Assembly: GCA_922989275.2 (NCBI GenBank)
Contig: OV277863.1
Span: forward strand, 23,588,001-23,652,000
Length of the DNA stretch: 64,000 bases
Reading direction: 5' to 3'
Source of the DNA: Gari tellinella
Taxonomy: Eukaryota; Mollusca; Bivalvia; Cardiida; Psammobiidae
The translations under genes and the position numbers were made by a program. Under the pieces are notes generated by a model that was not told where the DNA came from, did no database searches, and saw only the letters and a list, made by a program, of their open reading frames with translations. How positions within the stretch are numbered: position 1 is the first letter of the stretch; every line of letters begins with the position of its first letter. Of this stretch, positions 46,643-57,709 are shown one piece after another.

Positions 46643-48379
46643 CAATTGCGTATTTAAGACATTTGTAAACACGGCCTCGTGTAAATATTGCCAGGTGTTT
46701 GGTGATGTAATGGAAATATTTTCTTCGAAAAGTTTGATAACGGAAAAATGACAGTCAAATAAATATCTTAAATCAATGCACAGTATAATGTGCGTTTGCT
46801 TTTCTAAGTGATCTACTTAGAAAACATTGAATAGAGAGGAATACACATTCCGTACCTGTCAGCGTGTCGCACTGAATCGATAGAATCGTTACAATCTAGT
46901 CGCAAGATTCGGTTATGGAACAGTTCGTTTATACACTGTGATTTATAAAGTATTGATAAACATTCAGCATTTACCTCATTATCTCGAATTCGCTTGAGTC
47001 GACATATCCGTATTTCAAAGTAAATCTTGGCTTAGCCACATTTAAAGTTTGAAAATACGGTTGTACATGTAGCAACCTTAGTCAACAGGAAATGTAATAA
47101 AGTTTAAAATGTTATAATCTTTTGGCAAATGGGTTGGATCAATATCACGTGTATATGGACACATCCTACAACTTTATAATTCGTTAAAATCGACAATTTT
47201 ATTTTCATCATTCACAAATCGACCAAGAGCGATTTATTACAATACCTGTTGTGGCCTTTAATGTAGCTTTAAGTACATGTAGTGATCGGACTATGGTGTG
47301 TGCGTGAGTTCGTGTCTTTATTGCTCGAGCATAATTTCTATCTAATGTTTGAATACATGTTTGGAATAGGCTACTATGTCAACCGGAATTGTAATATTAA
47401 CATGTTTTGTAATAATAATTACAATTCCTGTTTTATTACATCTACGGTTGCTACACAGGATAAGAAACGGTTAAATGTACCAACAGCGTTGCGTTAATGA
47501 TAGTCCGAATAAAGTGTTAGACTGAATAACTTGTTAAAACGGTAGAACGCCCCTCATTAAATTGGGCCAGTGTCGGTCAAATATCGGTACTCTCGACCAT
47601 TCTCGTGAACGTACGATACATACATAACCATGCTGGGTTTTCGTCATTGGGCGAGAATGACCAATCGCTACATACGTAGAGTACCGACATTGATGTTATT
47701 TCAAGTTGACACATTTTAGCGGATGAAATTGTTTCTGGGAAAGGGTTAAACAGAAGGTTAAATTTGACAGTAAAAGAGCATTGTCATTGCCACCACTGTT
47801 GCTGGGAATATTTCAGTGACGTAATTACCATATGCTACCCTTGTGATGAGCATTATCCTCTTTTACAAACACTTCACGTGTAAAGAGTATATTTGTCTTA
47901 TGCAAACAATGTAGACTCTGATCCGAGGACCCATCTTATCAGAGTATTCACTGTTTTGCAATAAATTGTGGAGAAACCCCCTAATTAGTCTATTTATAAT
48001 TGAACAAGACTTAAATACATAACTTGACCTTGCTTTGGTTGTTACACCTAGTCATGTAGAAAGTTTAGTTTCAAGCATGATACGCATTCTTTAACTGTAC
48101 CAATGTCTAGGCAAAGAATCAAAGAGGCGTCTCTTATGAGGCCCATTCCTTATCATTGATGGTTTGGTTTGAGAAACCCTTTGAATGTAAATACGTAAGG
48201 GCCTTTCTAGACAACTTGAGATGGCTCTGGCGTATTATGCACACTTTTCTCATACTTCACAGTTACTTTTACGCCTAGTGATAACAATGGGGGTCATTAA
48301 ATGGGCTGGGGGTAATGTCTTCAATAGGAAATTACAGTTGTCCATCAAACGTTTCAGTGTATATTCTTATTTGTTTCAG
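46643..48379. other. Probable intron or upstream region of the SRCR gene
   Basis: I see no convincing exon here. A decayed ~190-bp repeat lies at about 48020-48240 (CACCTAGTCA, ATTGATGGTTTGGTTTGAGAAA), related to 52265-52495 and 59010-59275. Upstream exons of the SRCR gene are expected but were not found. Confidence 0.4.
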
Positions 48380-48569
48380 AGTCAGGGATCCCAGACAACT
48401 TACCACCAAGGAAGATTCTTACAGTTCGTCTTGTTGACAAGTCAGACAATAAGACTGGTTTGGTGGAGATAAGACTGAGTAACGGAAGCTGGGTCCGTGT
48501 GTGCAACGATTCCAATTACAAGTCAAATAACCTGACAACCCACAGGTTATGCAGTGACGCCAAGAAAAG
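48380..48569 (+). CDS. SRCR gene, exon with N-terminal half of the domain
   Basis: The acceptor TTTGTTTCAG ends at 48379. The reading frame starts at the third base and gives the KILTVRLVD strand, GLVEIRLSNGSWVRVCND and an RLCSDAKK end. It closes with two bases (AG) before GTACAT. The usual Trp after the GSW-x-x-VC motif is replaced by Asn. Confidence 0.82.
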
Positions 48570-51500
48570 GTACATTACAAACCCATTCACCCCTGCAAGT
48601 TTTAATTTAAGTTATTAAGTATAGTCCATCTGTTTATATGTGATTTTTAGGCAATATATTGGCAAACAGTGACAATCTTAGGAAAGTTTCTAATCAGGGT
48701 CTTCATTGTTAGCATATGACAAATGAACCTATTTTTTCTTGATGTTGAAATATTACCCATTAAAATTTTATTGATGATATTCAGAGCCTCTTAGTTTTCA
48801 AATATAATGCCTGTTTTGTCCTTATTAAGTTTTTGTTTGTGAAAATGCTTTCATAGACGTGAATAAATAATGTAAAACCATGAATTAAAATAGTTTTACT
48901 GAATCGTGTACTTTGAATGGGACAAAATAGGAAAAATAATTCAATTGGACACGCCTTTTACAAAAGGCCACAGAGCGAAACAATGTACAACATGTTTTTC
49001 ATTAAAAATTCAATTATGAGTTTAATAGATCTACACCCTTAAGTACGTACCTTACCATTATAATTAACCCAATATTTCATTGTGCTGGCGTCTGAACAGG
49101 ATCTACGTTATTTGGCACGCATATCGATATTGTAACGTGCATACCGAGTGAACAGCAACAACAAAACTCGTCGATGCTAAGATTAACCTCACACCAAGAG
49201 GTGTTTGTTGCATTAAATATATTATATCACTTTCCAACATACAATGATTTGGGAAGCCTCATTTGCATATACCAAAGATCCACGAAAATAATATTTCCGA
49301 AGCCAATTATACCAAAATAACAAAACTTTGTTATTAAACCACACGAATTTCTTGGCAGTGATTATGTTGTTAATGCGGGTTAATATAGACGTTCTTTGTT
49401 TCAGTTTCAGCAAAACAACGTTTGAAGATAACAGTAACGCAGAGTTCATGGATAGTGTAACATGCCCGGGGGTAGATAACTGCACATCTGTGACTCAGGA
49501 AAACTGTCCTAACGGGCCTGTAAGGGTAGTTTGTGAATCAGAAAGTAAGTACACGTTTAATACCAATTTTCATACCTACTAAAAGGTCCTGTGGCTCACA
49601 TTCAATAAAAACTAATCAACACCTGTATATAAAAATACCACCTTTTCCCGACTGCATTGGCAAGTGTAAACAGTTTTTATCCTAACCAGACCCTCTGCAT
49701 TCCAATATTTTTACTTTCTCTCATTCCGATTTTTTTTATCTAATTGTAGATAGTACATTGTAAAAGCCTTTTATACGATTCTACGACGTATTGATACAGA
49801 TACATAAGATTTAAATTGTTCACCGACATGTTTGTGACAGTCTGGGAAGGGCAGAATCAAATGTTGTAATAACGTGTGGCACAACCCTTTTGTTTATTTT
49901 AAACAAATTTCATGATGCTCTTGTAAAGTTGTGAAATAATTAAGCAATAAAATATTAAACTAAAAAGTGTAGACCAAGATAAGGGGGCTCCTGCATGAGC
50001 CCACTAATATAGGGGGTATGCACTGTTTGTCATTTGCAATATATTGCAGGAATCAACCGTACAAAAGACAAACATAGACTTAGCGGTAAACTTGAATGGA
50101 ACTGTTGAAGCTTTATGGGTGAATAAGTTAATACAGAATCAATTTGCTGTGAATTGCAACTTGTTTATATAATAAGGACAATATACGCTAAGAGAGACCA
50201 GGGGGCCGTTTTACTAAACAACAAACGCAAAAAAATTGCGTAAATCAAAATCGTTTAACTCTTAATTTTCGATCATAAACGTTTGCAAACAGCAAATAGC
50301 CAGATCAGAGGACGCGCTAAAAGCGCGCCCTCTGATCTGGCTATTTGCTGTTTGTAGCAAGTGATAATAAAAAGTATAAATTAAAATTTAAAATTTTGAC
50401 TTACGCAAACATTTTGCGTAAGTAGTTTAGTAAAACGGGCCCCTGTTTACATCCTTTCAAATGTCTTGATCAAAGGAGTACATTGAACAATATGGCATAC
50501 ACAGTGCTCCCGAACAACGGCCCTCCGAACAAATATTCAACACACATGACTAAATTCACTGCTGCGTGTATTCTGCTGAAAATAAAACATACTGACGAGT
50601 GGCAAACAACTTGAATCGAGATCAGAGTCTGATCTGGATTCAAGCTGTTTGCATTTGCTTTTTGCAATGCAAAGTGTAAGCCTTGTCTTGCTCAACGCTC
50701 TAACACTCCTCCCAACAACACACACAATCTTTGTTTCCCATTGGGCGTTAGCGTAGAATGGTTTAACTGTATTGAAATTTGATTATTCAGTGTGCTATTT
50801 TTTTCTTTATTTTTGTCGAATTTTACAACTGCTATCTGGGGCCTCCGTGGCCTAGTGGTATAGTCACTGTGACTTACATCACTAAGCTCCTCACCGCTGT
50901 GAGTTCGAATCCCAGTAGGGTCGTTCGGATTTTTCATGTGGGGAAGCCTTCCAGCTGGCTTGCGGAAGGTCGGTGGTTCTACCCAGTTGCCGATTTGTGC
51001 CTGAAACATGCATAAAGGGCTTCTGGGGTCTTCCTCCACCTGTAATTAGGTAGACGTCGCGATATGACTGAAATACTGTTGAAAGCGACGTAAAATAAAA
51101 AAACAAACAAACAAAACAACTGCTATCTCCAGCGCTTTCGAAAATAACGTCTTCAGTAGGAGATATGGAAATGTCGAGTATCTAGATATCAAGATCTAAA
51201 TCAAGAGAGATTTTGCTTTGAAGAACGAAAGGCGTTGAGAAAAAAAGAATAAAAATGCATAAAAATGGCCCGTGTTTAATATACGCGTTACGCGGTGTCC
51301 GATCAAGATCTAGAGTCCTGAATCTACACTGTCATTAATTCATACCAGTATTTATTAAACTACCCAGAATTCCAAGTAGACTAGTTCATATTTTGGTTAA
51401 CTTGAAATTTCCTCAAGGGACCCTAATAAACCACAAGAGTCACTTAGTGTTGAAATAGTCACAGTGGAGAATCTGTTATTCTTTCCCGTTTAAACGCAAA

Positions 51501-52495
51501 CGTACGCAAACGCAAAGCACTAAATCGTAGAAAAGAACAACCTTTTGACAATTCTGATATTTCATGTTTATCATGGTGGCAAACAGTTTGGAGCCTGATC
51601 AGACGCCGGGTTACCCGGCGTCTGATCCGGTTCCAAACTGTTTGCACTGCAAATAATAGTTTTAGCGTAAACGCGTTTATTGGGAAAGAATAACAGATTC
51701 TCCACTGTAAGTTACACACGGCTCAGGATAAAACCCACCTCAATATTTCAGAGCCTACATCATCTGATGACAGTCGAACATTCCACCCCAGTTATTATGT
51801 TTATAATGGATATACTAAGCGCAACTGTACGTTCCAACATACGCTCTGGATGACCTACTCACACTGTTTCTTCGAAAAACGTATTGACTCTGATGGTATA
51901 CTGTGGACATCATCTTTCATAAAAGGTAAGATTTCAAATGCGAATAAGGGCAGCACATAGTCGGAAGTGATGATATACTTAAAATAAGACTCCCCAGAAA
52001 TAGTACCTAGCTGTTTTTCATTGAAACAGCATTTTGTCGTGAAATACTTACTATTTATGTGATTTTTATATTTTCACTCCGAAAACCCTCGCTCCAAAAT
52101 GACACTTTTTTACAATTGATTTTCATAGTTTTGTAGCAGTGTGCTTTTTTGTCATTTGCTGCACCGAAATCACGTTTCATAATTGGTCTCGCCCATTTTT
52201 TTTCATATACAGTACGCTTACAAAAGTATAATCTCGTTATATAATTGAGACTGTTTAAAGACATTTCCTGGCCTACTTTTGGTGATAACACCTAGTCAGG
52301 CAACTCCCATGCAAAACTCGTGCGTCTTGTGCATATACCTATAACAAAGAATCACTGAAACGTATCATGCGAAGCCCATTTCTTATTTTTGATAGTTTGG
52401 TTAGAAATACCCATTGCAAAAACTCTTGCGTATGAGTATGTCAGGGCCTCTTTAGGGAGATTCAGATGTCTATGACATGTGCTGAATGCAAAGGA

Positions 52496-52529
<34 letters not shown>

Positions 52530-55500
52530 TATACCAGATTTATATAGCGCTCTTTTCACACAGGGATTGTGCGTTCAAAAGCGCTTTACATGAAATAACA
52601 CATATGTACCTATAAATCGTGAAAAGACAAAATAACTACAATTAGATCTGAAATAAAACATGAATAAACATATAAAAGACAGTCCCCCAAAACGGCGATC
52701 ACATTACCCCCATCAATCAGCAATGAACCGACCGGCTAAGTATTGCCGACTGATATAAATAATGGTAGAGCGCCCAATGCAGGCCATCGACAAAACACAA
52801 ATAACTATAATTAGATCTAAAATAAATAAGAATAAACATACAAAAGACAGCCCCCAAAACGGCAATCACACTACCCCCATCAATCAGCAATGAACCAACC
52901 GGCTAAAGATTGCCGACCAATAGAAATAATAGCAGAGCGCCCAATGCAGGCCATCTATAATGTAACATAACTAGGAATAATAGCATGCGACCATAACTAA
53001 AAACTCTATAGAAGATCAATAACATTATTAAAAATGGTGAAAGCTGTCCACGAATTGCACCACAGACCATGCCAGCTGGTTTCAAAAGAGATCAGAGTTG
53101 TATCCCTACCATCAAAGATCCACCAGACAGGCATTGGTCAACAGTACAACCCCAGAACTAAAAATTAGACCCATAACATATACAGAATGAACACAGCCCT
53201 AGGGTAGCAGTCATCCACCCTCTCCACCCCACACCCGCGGGACCTACATGTTCCATGGCTGAAATTACACCCTTACTTTATAAAACATCAAGATAAGAAG
53301 CTGTCCCTGAAATGTCTTTAAGGACATACGTGCGCAATTTTTGCGACACCTTGTGGCTTTGACAATACCGATAATTCAAGAATCATTTTTCACCGAATCG
53401 TGCGTATCTGTTACCTCTCGTCGGTATTTTCGGTTTGGCAAATACTCTATCTTATAAGGCTAAGGTATAACCTAGGGCTTCAATCAAAGTAAATATGAGC
53501 GTGAATCCGAGAACACATAGCCATTAGTATATGTATGAAACTGCCTATAGTTTCAAAAGAATCGTTATAACATATGTTTTTGCCATTTTCTGATTATTAA
53601 CACCTAAAGCATTTATGGATAAATTTTGATTGAGTGAGTGTTTTTATTGAATTTGAGCCGAAACAATGAAGAAAAATGCATATTTTCAGGCAACAAACTA
53701 TACACTTTCCATCACGTTTTAACTGTTTTAATGTTTGTTTGTGTCATTTATTACTTTACATTACTTCAGAAAGCCAAAATAATGCATGCTCACTCTTTTC
53801 CGAGAATGGCTATACATACATTTCAAATGCCCATAGACAGAAAAAGAGCATTATAACCTATGTTTTTCTTTTTACCATGGTACTAGGATATATTTGAAGA
53901 ACCTATCCAGAAATTTTGATAGAGGTCCTATGGAAGTTTTATTTGGACGCGTAGGTCCTTAATGTTAAATCATGTTTCGAATCGCTTGATATTGAGATTT
54001 ATTTTAGATCATCTAATCGACTCTTTAAAGAAAAATAAGATGACGAAAATAGCCTACATGGTATACTCGTCAAATAATTCCAAGTAGACTGATTCATGAT
54101 TTGGTTATAAAAAAGATTCACACGGGAACCTTATAACACACAACAGTTACTTAGAGTTGAAAGAGTTAACCCTTTTACCGTCATATTCGACTAAAGTCGA
54201 CAATGAAAAACGGTGCAGATACCGATCAGTCGCCGCGTTACGCGGTGTTTGATCAGGATCCAAACATCGTATCGATATTTTCCAGCTAAACAGGTTTTAA
54301 TCTTTCTTGAAATAGTTGTTCATGCAACATTTTTAAAGAAGACGTTGTAATCGAGATGAAGGGCTTAACACAGATGAGTATATTGACGGTGAAGTGGTTG
54401 ACTCTTTCAACACTAAGTAACTCTTGTGGATTATTATTTTCCCTTGTGGATCTCTTTAGTTACCAAAACATGAACCAGTCTACTTGCTATTCTGGGTAGT
54501 TAAATAAATACTGCTCTAAATTAGCAAACAGTGTAGACCCTTGTCAGAGGGTGTATTTAGGAGCCCTCTGATCTGGGTATACACTGTTAGCAAACGTAAT
54601 AAGTATATTTCAAACAAGTCCATGGTGTTGAAAGAGGTAATCCTGTTAGGGAGAAAAGGTCATGGGTCTTTAACTCTTTGTACGCTAGCGGCGAAACCAT
54701 GAAAACATTTGCAGACAATTTGGTTCCTGGTGAGAAGCCACGTAACGCCACGTAATGTTTGACACTGTGAGCCTGTTTTTAATTTTGTTTTTAGATACTA
54801 ATATATTTAGAACACTAGCAAACGATAAGTGTTGCAAACGGATTAACCCTTTACCTTATAGAAGCGCCTTTTAGCAGATATGATTTATTCATCCGCTGAA
54901 GAAAATAGTTCCAATTTAATCAGTAATGAATATGTATTATGGGGAATATTTTCTAGATTATAGCACATGATAGCTTAAAGCAGGCTGAAAGTAAAGCCGA
55001 ATGCGCCCTAAGGCGCATTCTGCTTTACTTTCAACCTGCTTTAAGTAGTCACATATCTTAAGTACTAGAAATAGGCTATCAGGTAAAGGGTTAAACCAGC
55101 ACAGAGTTAATACTTAACCTGCTAAATGCGACCTACCGTAAGAACCCTAACAATTGGGACATCCTGTATTGCTGTTGTGATAATCATTAACGCTTGAACA
55201 ATGCTTTTATCACACAATAAGTTGTCCAAAAGTTGCAAACTGAATAGCAAACAGTTTAGAACCTGACCAAACTAAGCAGTCTGATCATGGTCTACACTAT
55301 TTGTTCTGGCCAGTCTGTCCAAATACTTATTGGCATATACTCTAGTTCCAAACCATTTCATAAATGTCAAATCTCGATCCACTAGCAACGAGTAATATTT
55401 TATTAGACTGACATAAATGATAAGTCCAATTGATAGTTTGTCTTTGTTTATATTTTTCAGAAACGAATTATGTTTATAAACATAGAAGTCAACTTTGTCT

Positions 55501-55672
55501 AGTGAACACCACAAATGTAACATCAGTATTGGTGGACTGCATCAACTACTGTCTGAAAGCTGTTGCAAGTGACGAACCCCTGTCCTTAGTTAGCCACAAT
55601 CGGAAGGTGAACATTTTTTCAGACTCTGGTGAAAGACTAAGATTATATTCCATGAACTTTGTTTTCCTTTGA
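48380..55672 (+). CDS. SRCR-domain gene, 3' part (four exons)
   Basis: Exons 48380-48569, 49405-49544, 51752-51925 and 55461-55672 have consensus acceptors (TTTCAG) and donors (GTAC, GTAAGT, GTAAGA). Their phases join without a stop: two spare bases, then one, then one, ending in TGA at 55670-55672. Exons 1-2 form a scavenger-receptor cysteine-rich domain: VRLVD, GLVEIRL, NGSWVRVCND, then DSVTCPG and VRVVCE. Exon 3 (about 58 residues) and exon 4 (about 70) have scattered cysteines and no domain I recognise. There is no C-terminal transmembrane segment, so a secreted product is likely. SRCR proteins bind polyanionic and microbial ligands and are expanded in bivalves. The start and earlier exons are missing; further exons inside the long 51926-55460 intron cannot be excluded. 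Confidence 0.82.
49405..49544 (+). CDS. SRCR gene, exon with C-terminal half of the domain
   Basis: The acceptor TTTGTTTCAG ends at 49404. A second possible acceptor six bases downstream keeps the frame (a TTTCAGTTTCAG tandem). It encodes FMDSVTCPGVDNC and PNGPVRVVCE, the last conserved strands and cysteines of SRCR, then joins GTAAGT after one spare base. Confidence 0.82.
50201..50443. mobile_element. ~240-bp MITE, CCGTTTTACTAAAC ends (intron)
   Basis: The reverse-orientation copy of 29177-29418, with GGGGGCCGTTTTACTAAAC left and GTTTAGTAAAACGGGCCCC right. The core hairpin is at 50286-50354 (CAAATAGCCAGATCAGAG arm, GCGCGCTAAAAGCGCGC-like centre). It lies within the SRCR gene intron. Confidence 0.85.
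50502..50769. mobile_element. CAGYGCTC-family MITE (intron)
   Basis: The left end is CAGTGCTCCCGAACAACGG. The right end is eroded: CCCATTGGGCGTTAGCGTAG...AACTG, followed by TA. The internal hairpin at 50603-50651 is shortened (TTGAATCGAGATCAGAGTCTG). It is a diverged copy. Confidence 0.7.
50838..51115 (+). mobile_element. tRNA-derived SINE with 13-bp target duplication (intron)
   Basis: It begins GGGGCCTCCGTGGCCTAGTG with an A box, has GTGAGTTCGAATCCCAGTAG as B box, then a body ending GAAAGCGACGTAAAATAAA and an (AAAC)n tail. The target duplication ACAACTGCTATCT is perfect at 50825-50837 and 51116-51128. The 3' domain (GACTGAAATACTGTTGAAAG) is reminiscent of the conserved tails of metazoan SINE superfamilies. 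The exact superfamily needs a database comparison. Confidence 0.92.
51462..51706. mobile_element. CAGTGGAGAA-family MITE just upstream of an SRCR exon
   Basis: Ends CAGTGGAGAATCTGTTATTC and, inverted, GAATAACAGATTCTCCACTG; TA on the right, CA on the left. The hairpin at 51580-51644 is nearly perfect (GATCAGACGCCGGG/CCCGGCGTCTGATC). It is inserted in the end of another MITE fragment (51340-51461) and finishes 45 bp before the exon at 51752. Confidence 0.87.
51752..51925 (+). CDS. SRCR gene, third exon
   Basis: The acceptor ATATTTCAG ends at 51751, only 45 bases after the end of a MITE (51462-51706). The frame continues from exon 2 and is open throughout, with RNCTFQHTLW and SHCFFEKRID. It has no recognised domain. 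The donor is AAAAG|GTAAGA. Confidence 0.72.
52506..52955. repeat. (TTA)n and a ~163-bp duplicated segment (intron)
   Basis: (ATT)n at 52506-52533 is followed by CCAGATTTATATAGCGCTC and AAAAGCGCTTTACAT, a motif pair often seen in marine invertebrate repeats. Then two tandem copies of about 163 bp follow (52629-52791 and 52792-52952) sharing CTATAATTAGATCT, CCCCCATCAATCAGCAATGA and GCGCCCAATGCAGGCCATC. Confidence 0.8.
54170..54397. mobile_element. TTAA-type MITE nested in another MITE (intron)
   Basis: The left TTAA is at 54166-54169, then CCCTTTTACCGTC. The right end is GACGGTGAAGTGG followed by TTGA. The hairpin near 54214-54265 is GATCAGTCGCCGCG/CGCGGTGTTTGATC. It separates a GAGTTGAAAGAG end on its left from a CTCTTTCAACAC end on its right, both ends of the family at 26304. 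Confidence 0.7.
54847..55090. mobile_element. piggyBac-like MITE (CCCTTTACC family) with second hairpin (intron)
   Basis: TTAA lies on both sides (54843-54846 and 55091-55094). The stem at 54974-55044 has centre GCGCCCTAAGGCGC. It is the opposite orientation to 29579-29812 and highly similar over its full length. Confidence 0.87.
55461..55672 (+). CDS. SRCR gene, terminal exon with stop
   Basis: The acceptor TATTTTTCAG ends at 55460. The frame picks up the single spare base and runs 70 codons to TGA at 55670, with VLVDCINYCLK in the middle. No polyadenylation signal was assigned. Confidence 0.68.
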
Positions 55673-55840
55673 TAGGTATTCTAAATTTAATATGCAATTC
55701 TTGTAAACGCTAGTCGTGCTGTTAAAGTTGTCAACAAGCTCCTATTCAAAATTGGTTTCCCGGTCGGAACTTTCTGTTTTACTTTAATCAACCTTTTCAC
55801 TTCATACCGTCATGACGCTATAATCTGAATTATACATTAA

Positions 55841-56046
55841 CCCTTAGCCCGCCAAATAAATTGTCGTCTGCTATATTTCTCGTCTGCTTCTAGTTTCAAA
55901 ATGCTTCAAAGTTGCTCAAAATTGCTGAAAATGTTGTCCGAGTGTCAAACAGCTTGGATCCGGATGAGACGCCGAGTTACTCGGCGTCTCATCCGGATCC
56001 AAGCTGTTTGCATATGGAGCTATAGTCGTGACTGGCAGGCTAAGGG
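55841..56046. mobile_element. piggyBac-like MITE (CCCTTAGCC family), copy 1
   Basis: 206 bp between TTAA flanks (55837-55840, 56047-56050). The ends are CCCTTAGCCCGCCA and, inverted, TGGCAGGCTAAGGG. The hairpin at 55946-56010 is perfect over its arms (CTTGGATCCGGATGAGACGC). It differs from 62577-62782 at about four positions. Confidence 0.92.
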
Positions 56047-56050
56047 TTAA

Positions 56051-57370
56051 CTGCCGTATTATCATCTGCTTGCAAACATATCGTCTGCTTTTTATCTATA
56101 AAGTTTATCATTGTTATCAGTTTTACTCAATAGCATTTGCATGATTGTCAAACAGTTTGTATCCTGATCTCGCGCCAAATAGATTGCATATTTATAAATG
56201 TATTATTTTGTCAAGATTGGTACTGAATGGGTTTCAAACAGAAAAACTCAGCAAAAAGTGAAACTTTACATGGGATGCTGATGCGTATAATTTTGTTTAC
56301 AAACGCAATTTTGCAGACAGCTTATTGGTATTCCAAACTTTAGATCAATATCTGCGAGTTCACGACAATGGTGATGAAACAATTCCAAAAGTCACATATA
56401 ATTTGACGTCAAAATGCATGGGGTCAATTTCAAAATTCACAGATACGTGAACGTGTTTGCAAGATGTGTTTTATTCATTTTCTGGTTTCATTTTAAGTGC
56501 CTTTGTGCATGAAGTCACTTCAGTAGCATGCAAGTCCACCGTCACGCCTAATGCAAGCAACAGTCCGTCTCTGGTGTACCGTCGAATGACGTCATTTGGG
56601 ATGCCATGTCATTTTCGTAATAGATCATGGCCGTTTGTCGTGGCAATCTGTAAATTGTTCCGCAGTCGTCGTCCAGTTCACCCCATTCATGCTCTATTGG
56701 TTTCGGATCTTATTAGCATTTATCAACGGATTAATCAGGATTCAACCTAAGACAAAACAAGTGTGACAACATTTAACCCTCATCCGGACCTTGCACAAAC
56801 TTCCATTTTGATACTTTTGGGGTCCATTGGACCCCATTGTGCATTTTTGTTATTTTTTCTAAGTCAAGATAGGTATTTGTGACATAACTGATGCCGCATT
56901 ATAAATTGATGTGTTTATGCTATATGGTAATGATAATACCGAAACGTTGCTCTCACTGTTACCATGGCAACCAGTGACCATAGTAACACAAGAAACTAAG
57001 GTTTTTGCTATAAAATCGAATTTTATCTAATAACTTGTGCAGAAAATGTACAGATGGGGAAATGTGGACATATTTATGACAAGATATACCTTTTGTTACA
57101 TTAATGGTGTGTCTTTTACAGAACTATGTGAATATATAGAAGAAAATGACAAAAATATGGTTGGGGTCCAGTGGACCCCAAATAATATTTATGCATATTA
57201 ACATGGGTTACTATACAAATTTTAACCACAACTGATTTAAAAACCTTATTAGTGGAACTTATGTAATCAAAACAGCTTCCCAGCTGATCAATATCTTCAA
57301 TTTGTTAAGCTTTGTTTCTGCTTCCAATTATTTTATGGTAATGGTTGTCCAATTTATTTGACCTGTCACC
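56051..57370. other. Non-coding, with a possible piggyBac-like end and paired palindromes
   Basis: TTAACCCTCATCCGGACC begins at 56773 and is followed by the palindrome GGGGTCCATTGGACCCC (56819-56835). A second palindrome, GGGGTCCAGTGGACCCC, lies at 57163-57179. A matching right terminus was not found. The open frame 56457-56750 has no motif I recognise. Confidence 0.45.
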
Positions 57371-57709
57371 GTGCATGTCTTAGCTCCGTGTAGGATTCAT
57401 GACGCTGAAACTGTGACAGAGATATGTCAAATATTTGTGATAAAACTAAGTATGGTAAACACATGTAATGAAAGTAACACACACATAACTTCAAATGGTA
57501 AAGAAATAAGAGTTTTGAATATAAATTGCTTAACACCATGTCTTGAGTACGTTCTCATAACTATGTCTGCTTCACATCATCACATGTCTGATGAACTGCA
57601 CGATAGTGTCCTAGACGCAGTTACAGGTGGAACCACGGTCCGTTTGGGTCACTGGTGTAGACCAGATTTTTGTATCAGTGTATCAAACATTAGGTTAAGC
57701 CACTACTGA
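57371..57709 (+). other. Uncharacterised 112-codon open frame
   Basis: An open frame from ATG, with six cysteines, unusually long for this AT-rich region. The part NTC...NCLTPCLEY loosely resembles VNTTNV...VDCINYCLK in the last SRCR gene exon, so a diverged duplicate exon is conceivable. No acceptor/donor pair was settled, and no domain is recognised. It may be a chance frame. Confidence 0.2.

Noticed and set aside
50838..50920. tRNA gene
   Set aside because: The A and B boxes are present, but the sequence continues into a SINE body with an AAAC tail and a 13-bp target duplication.
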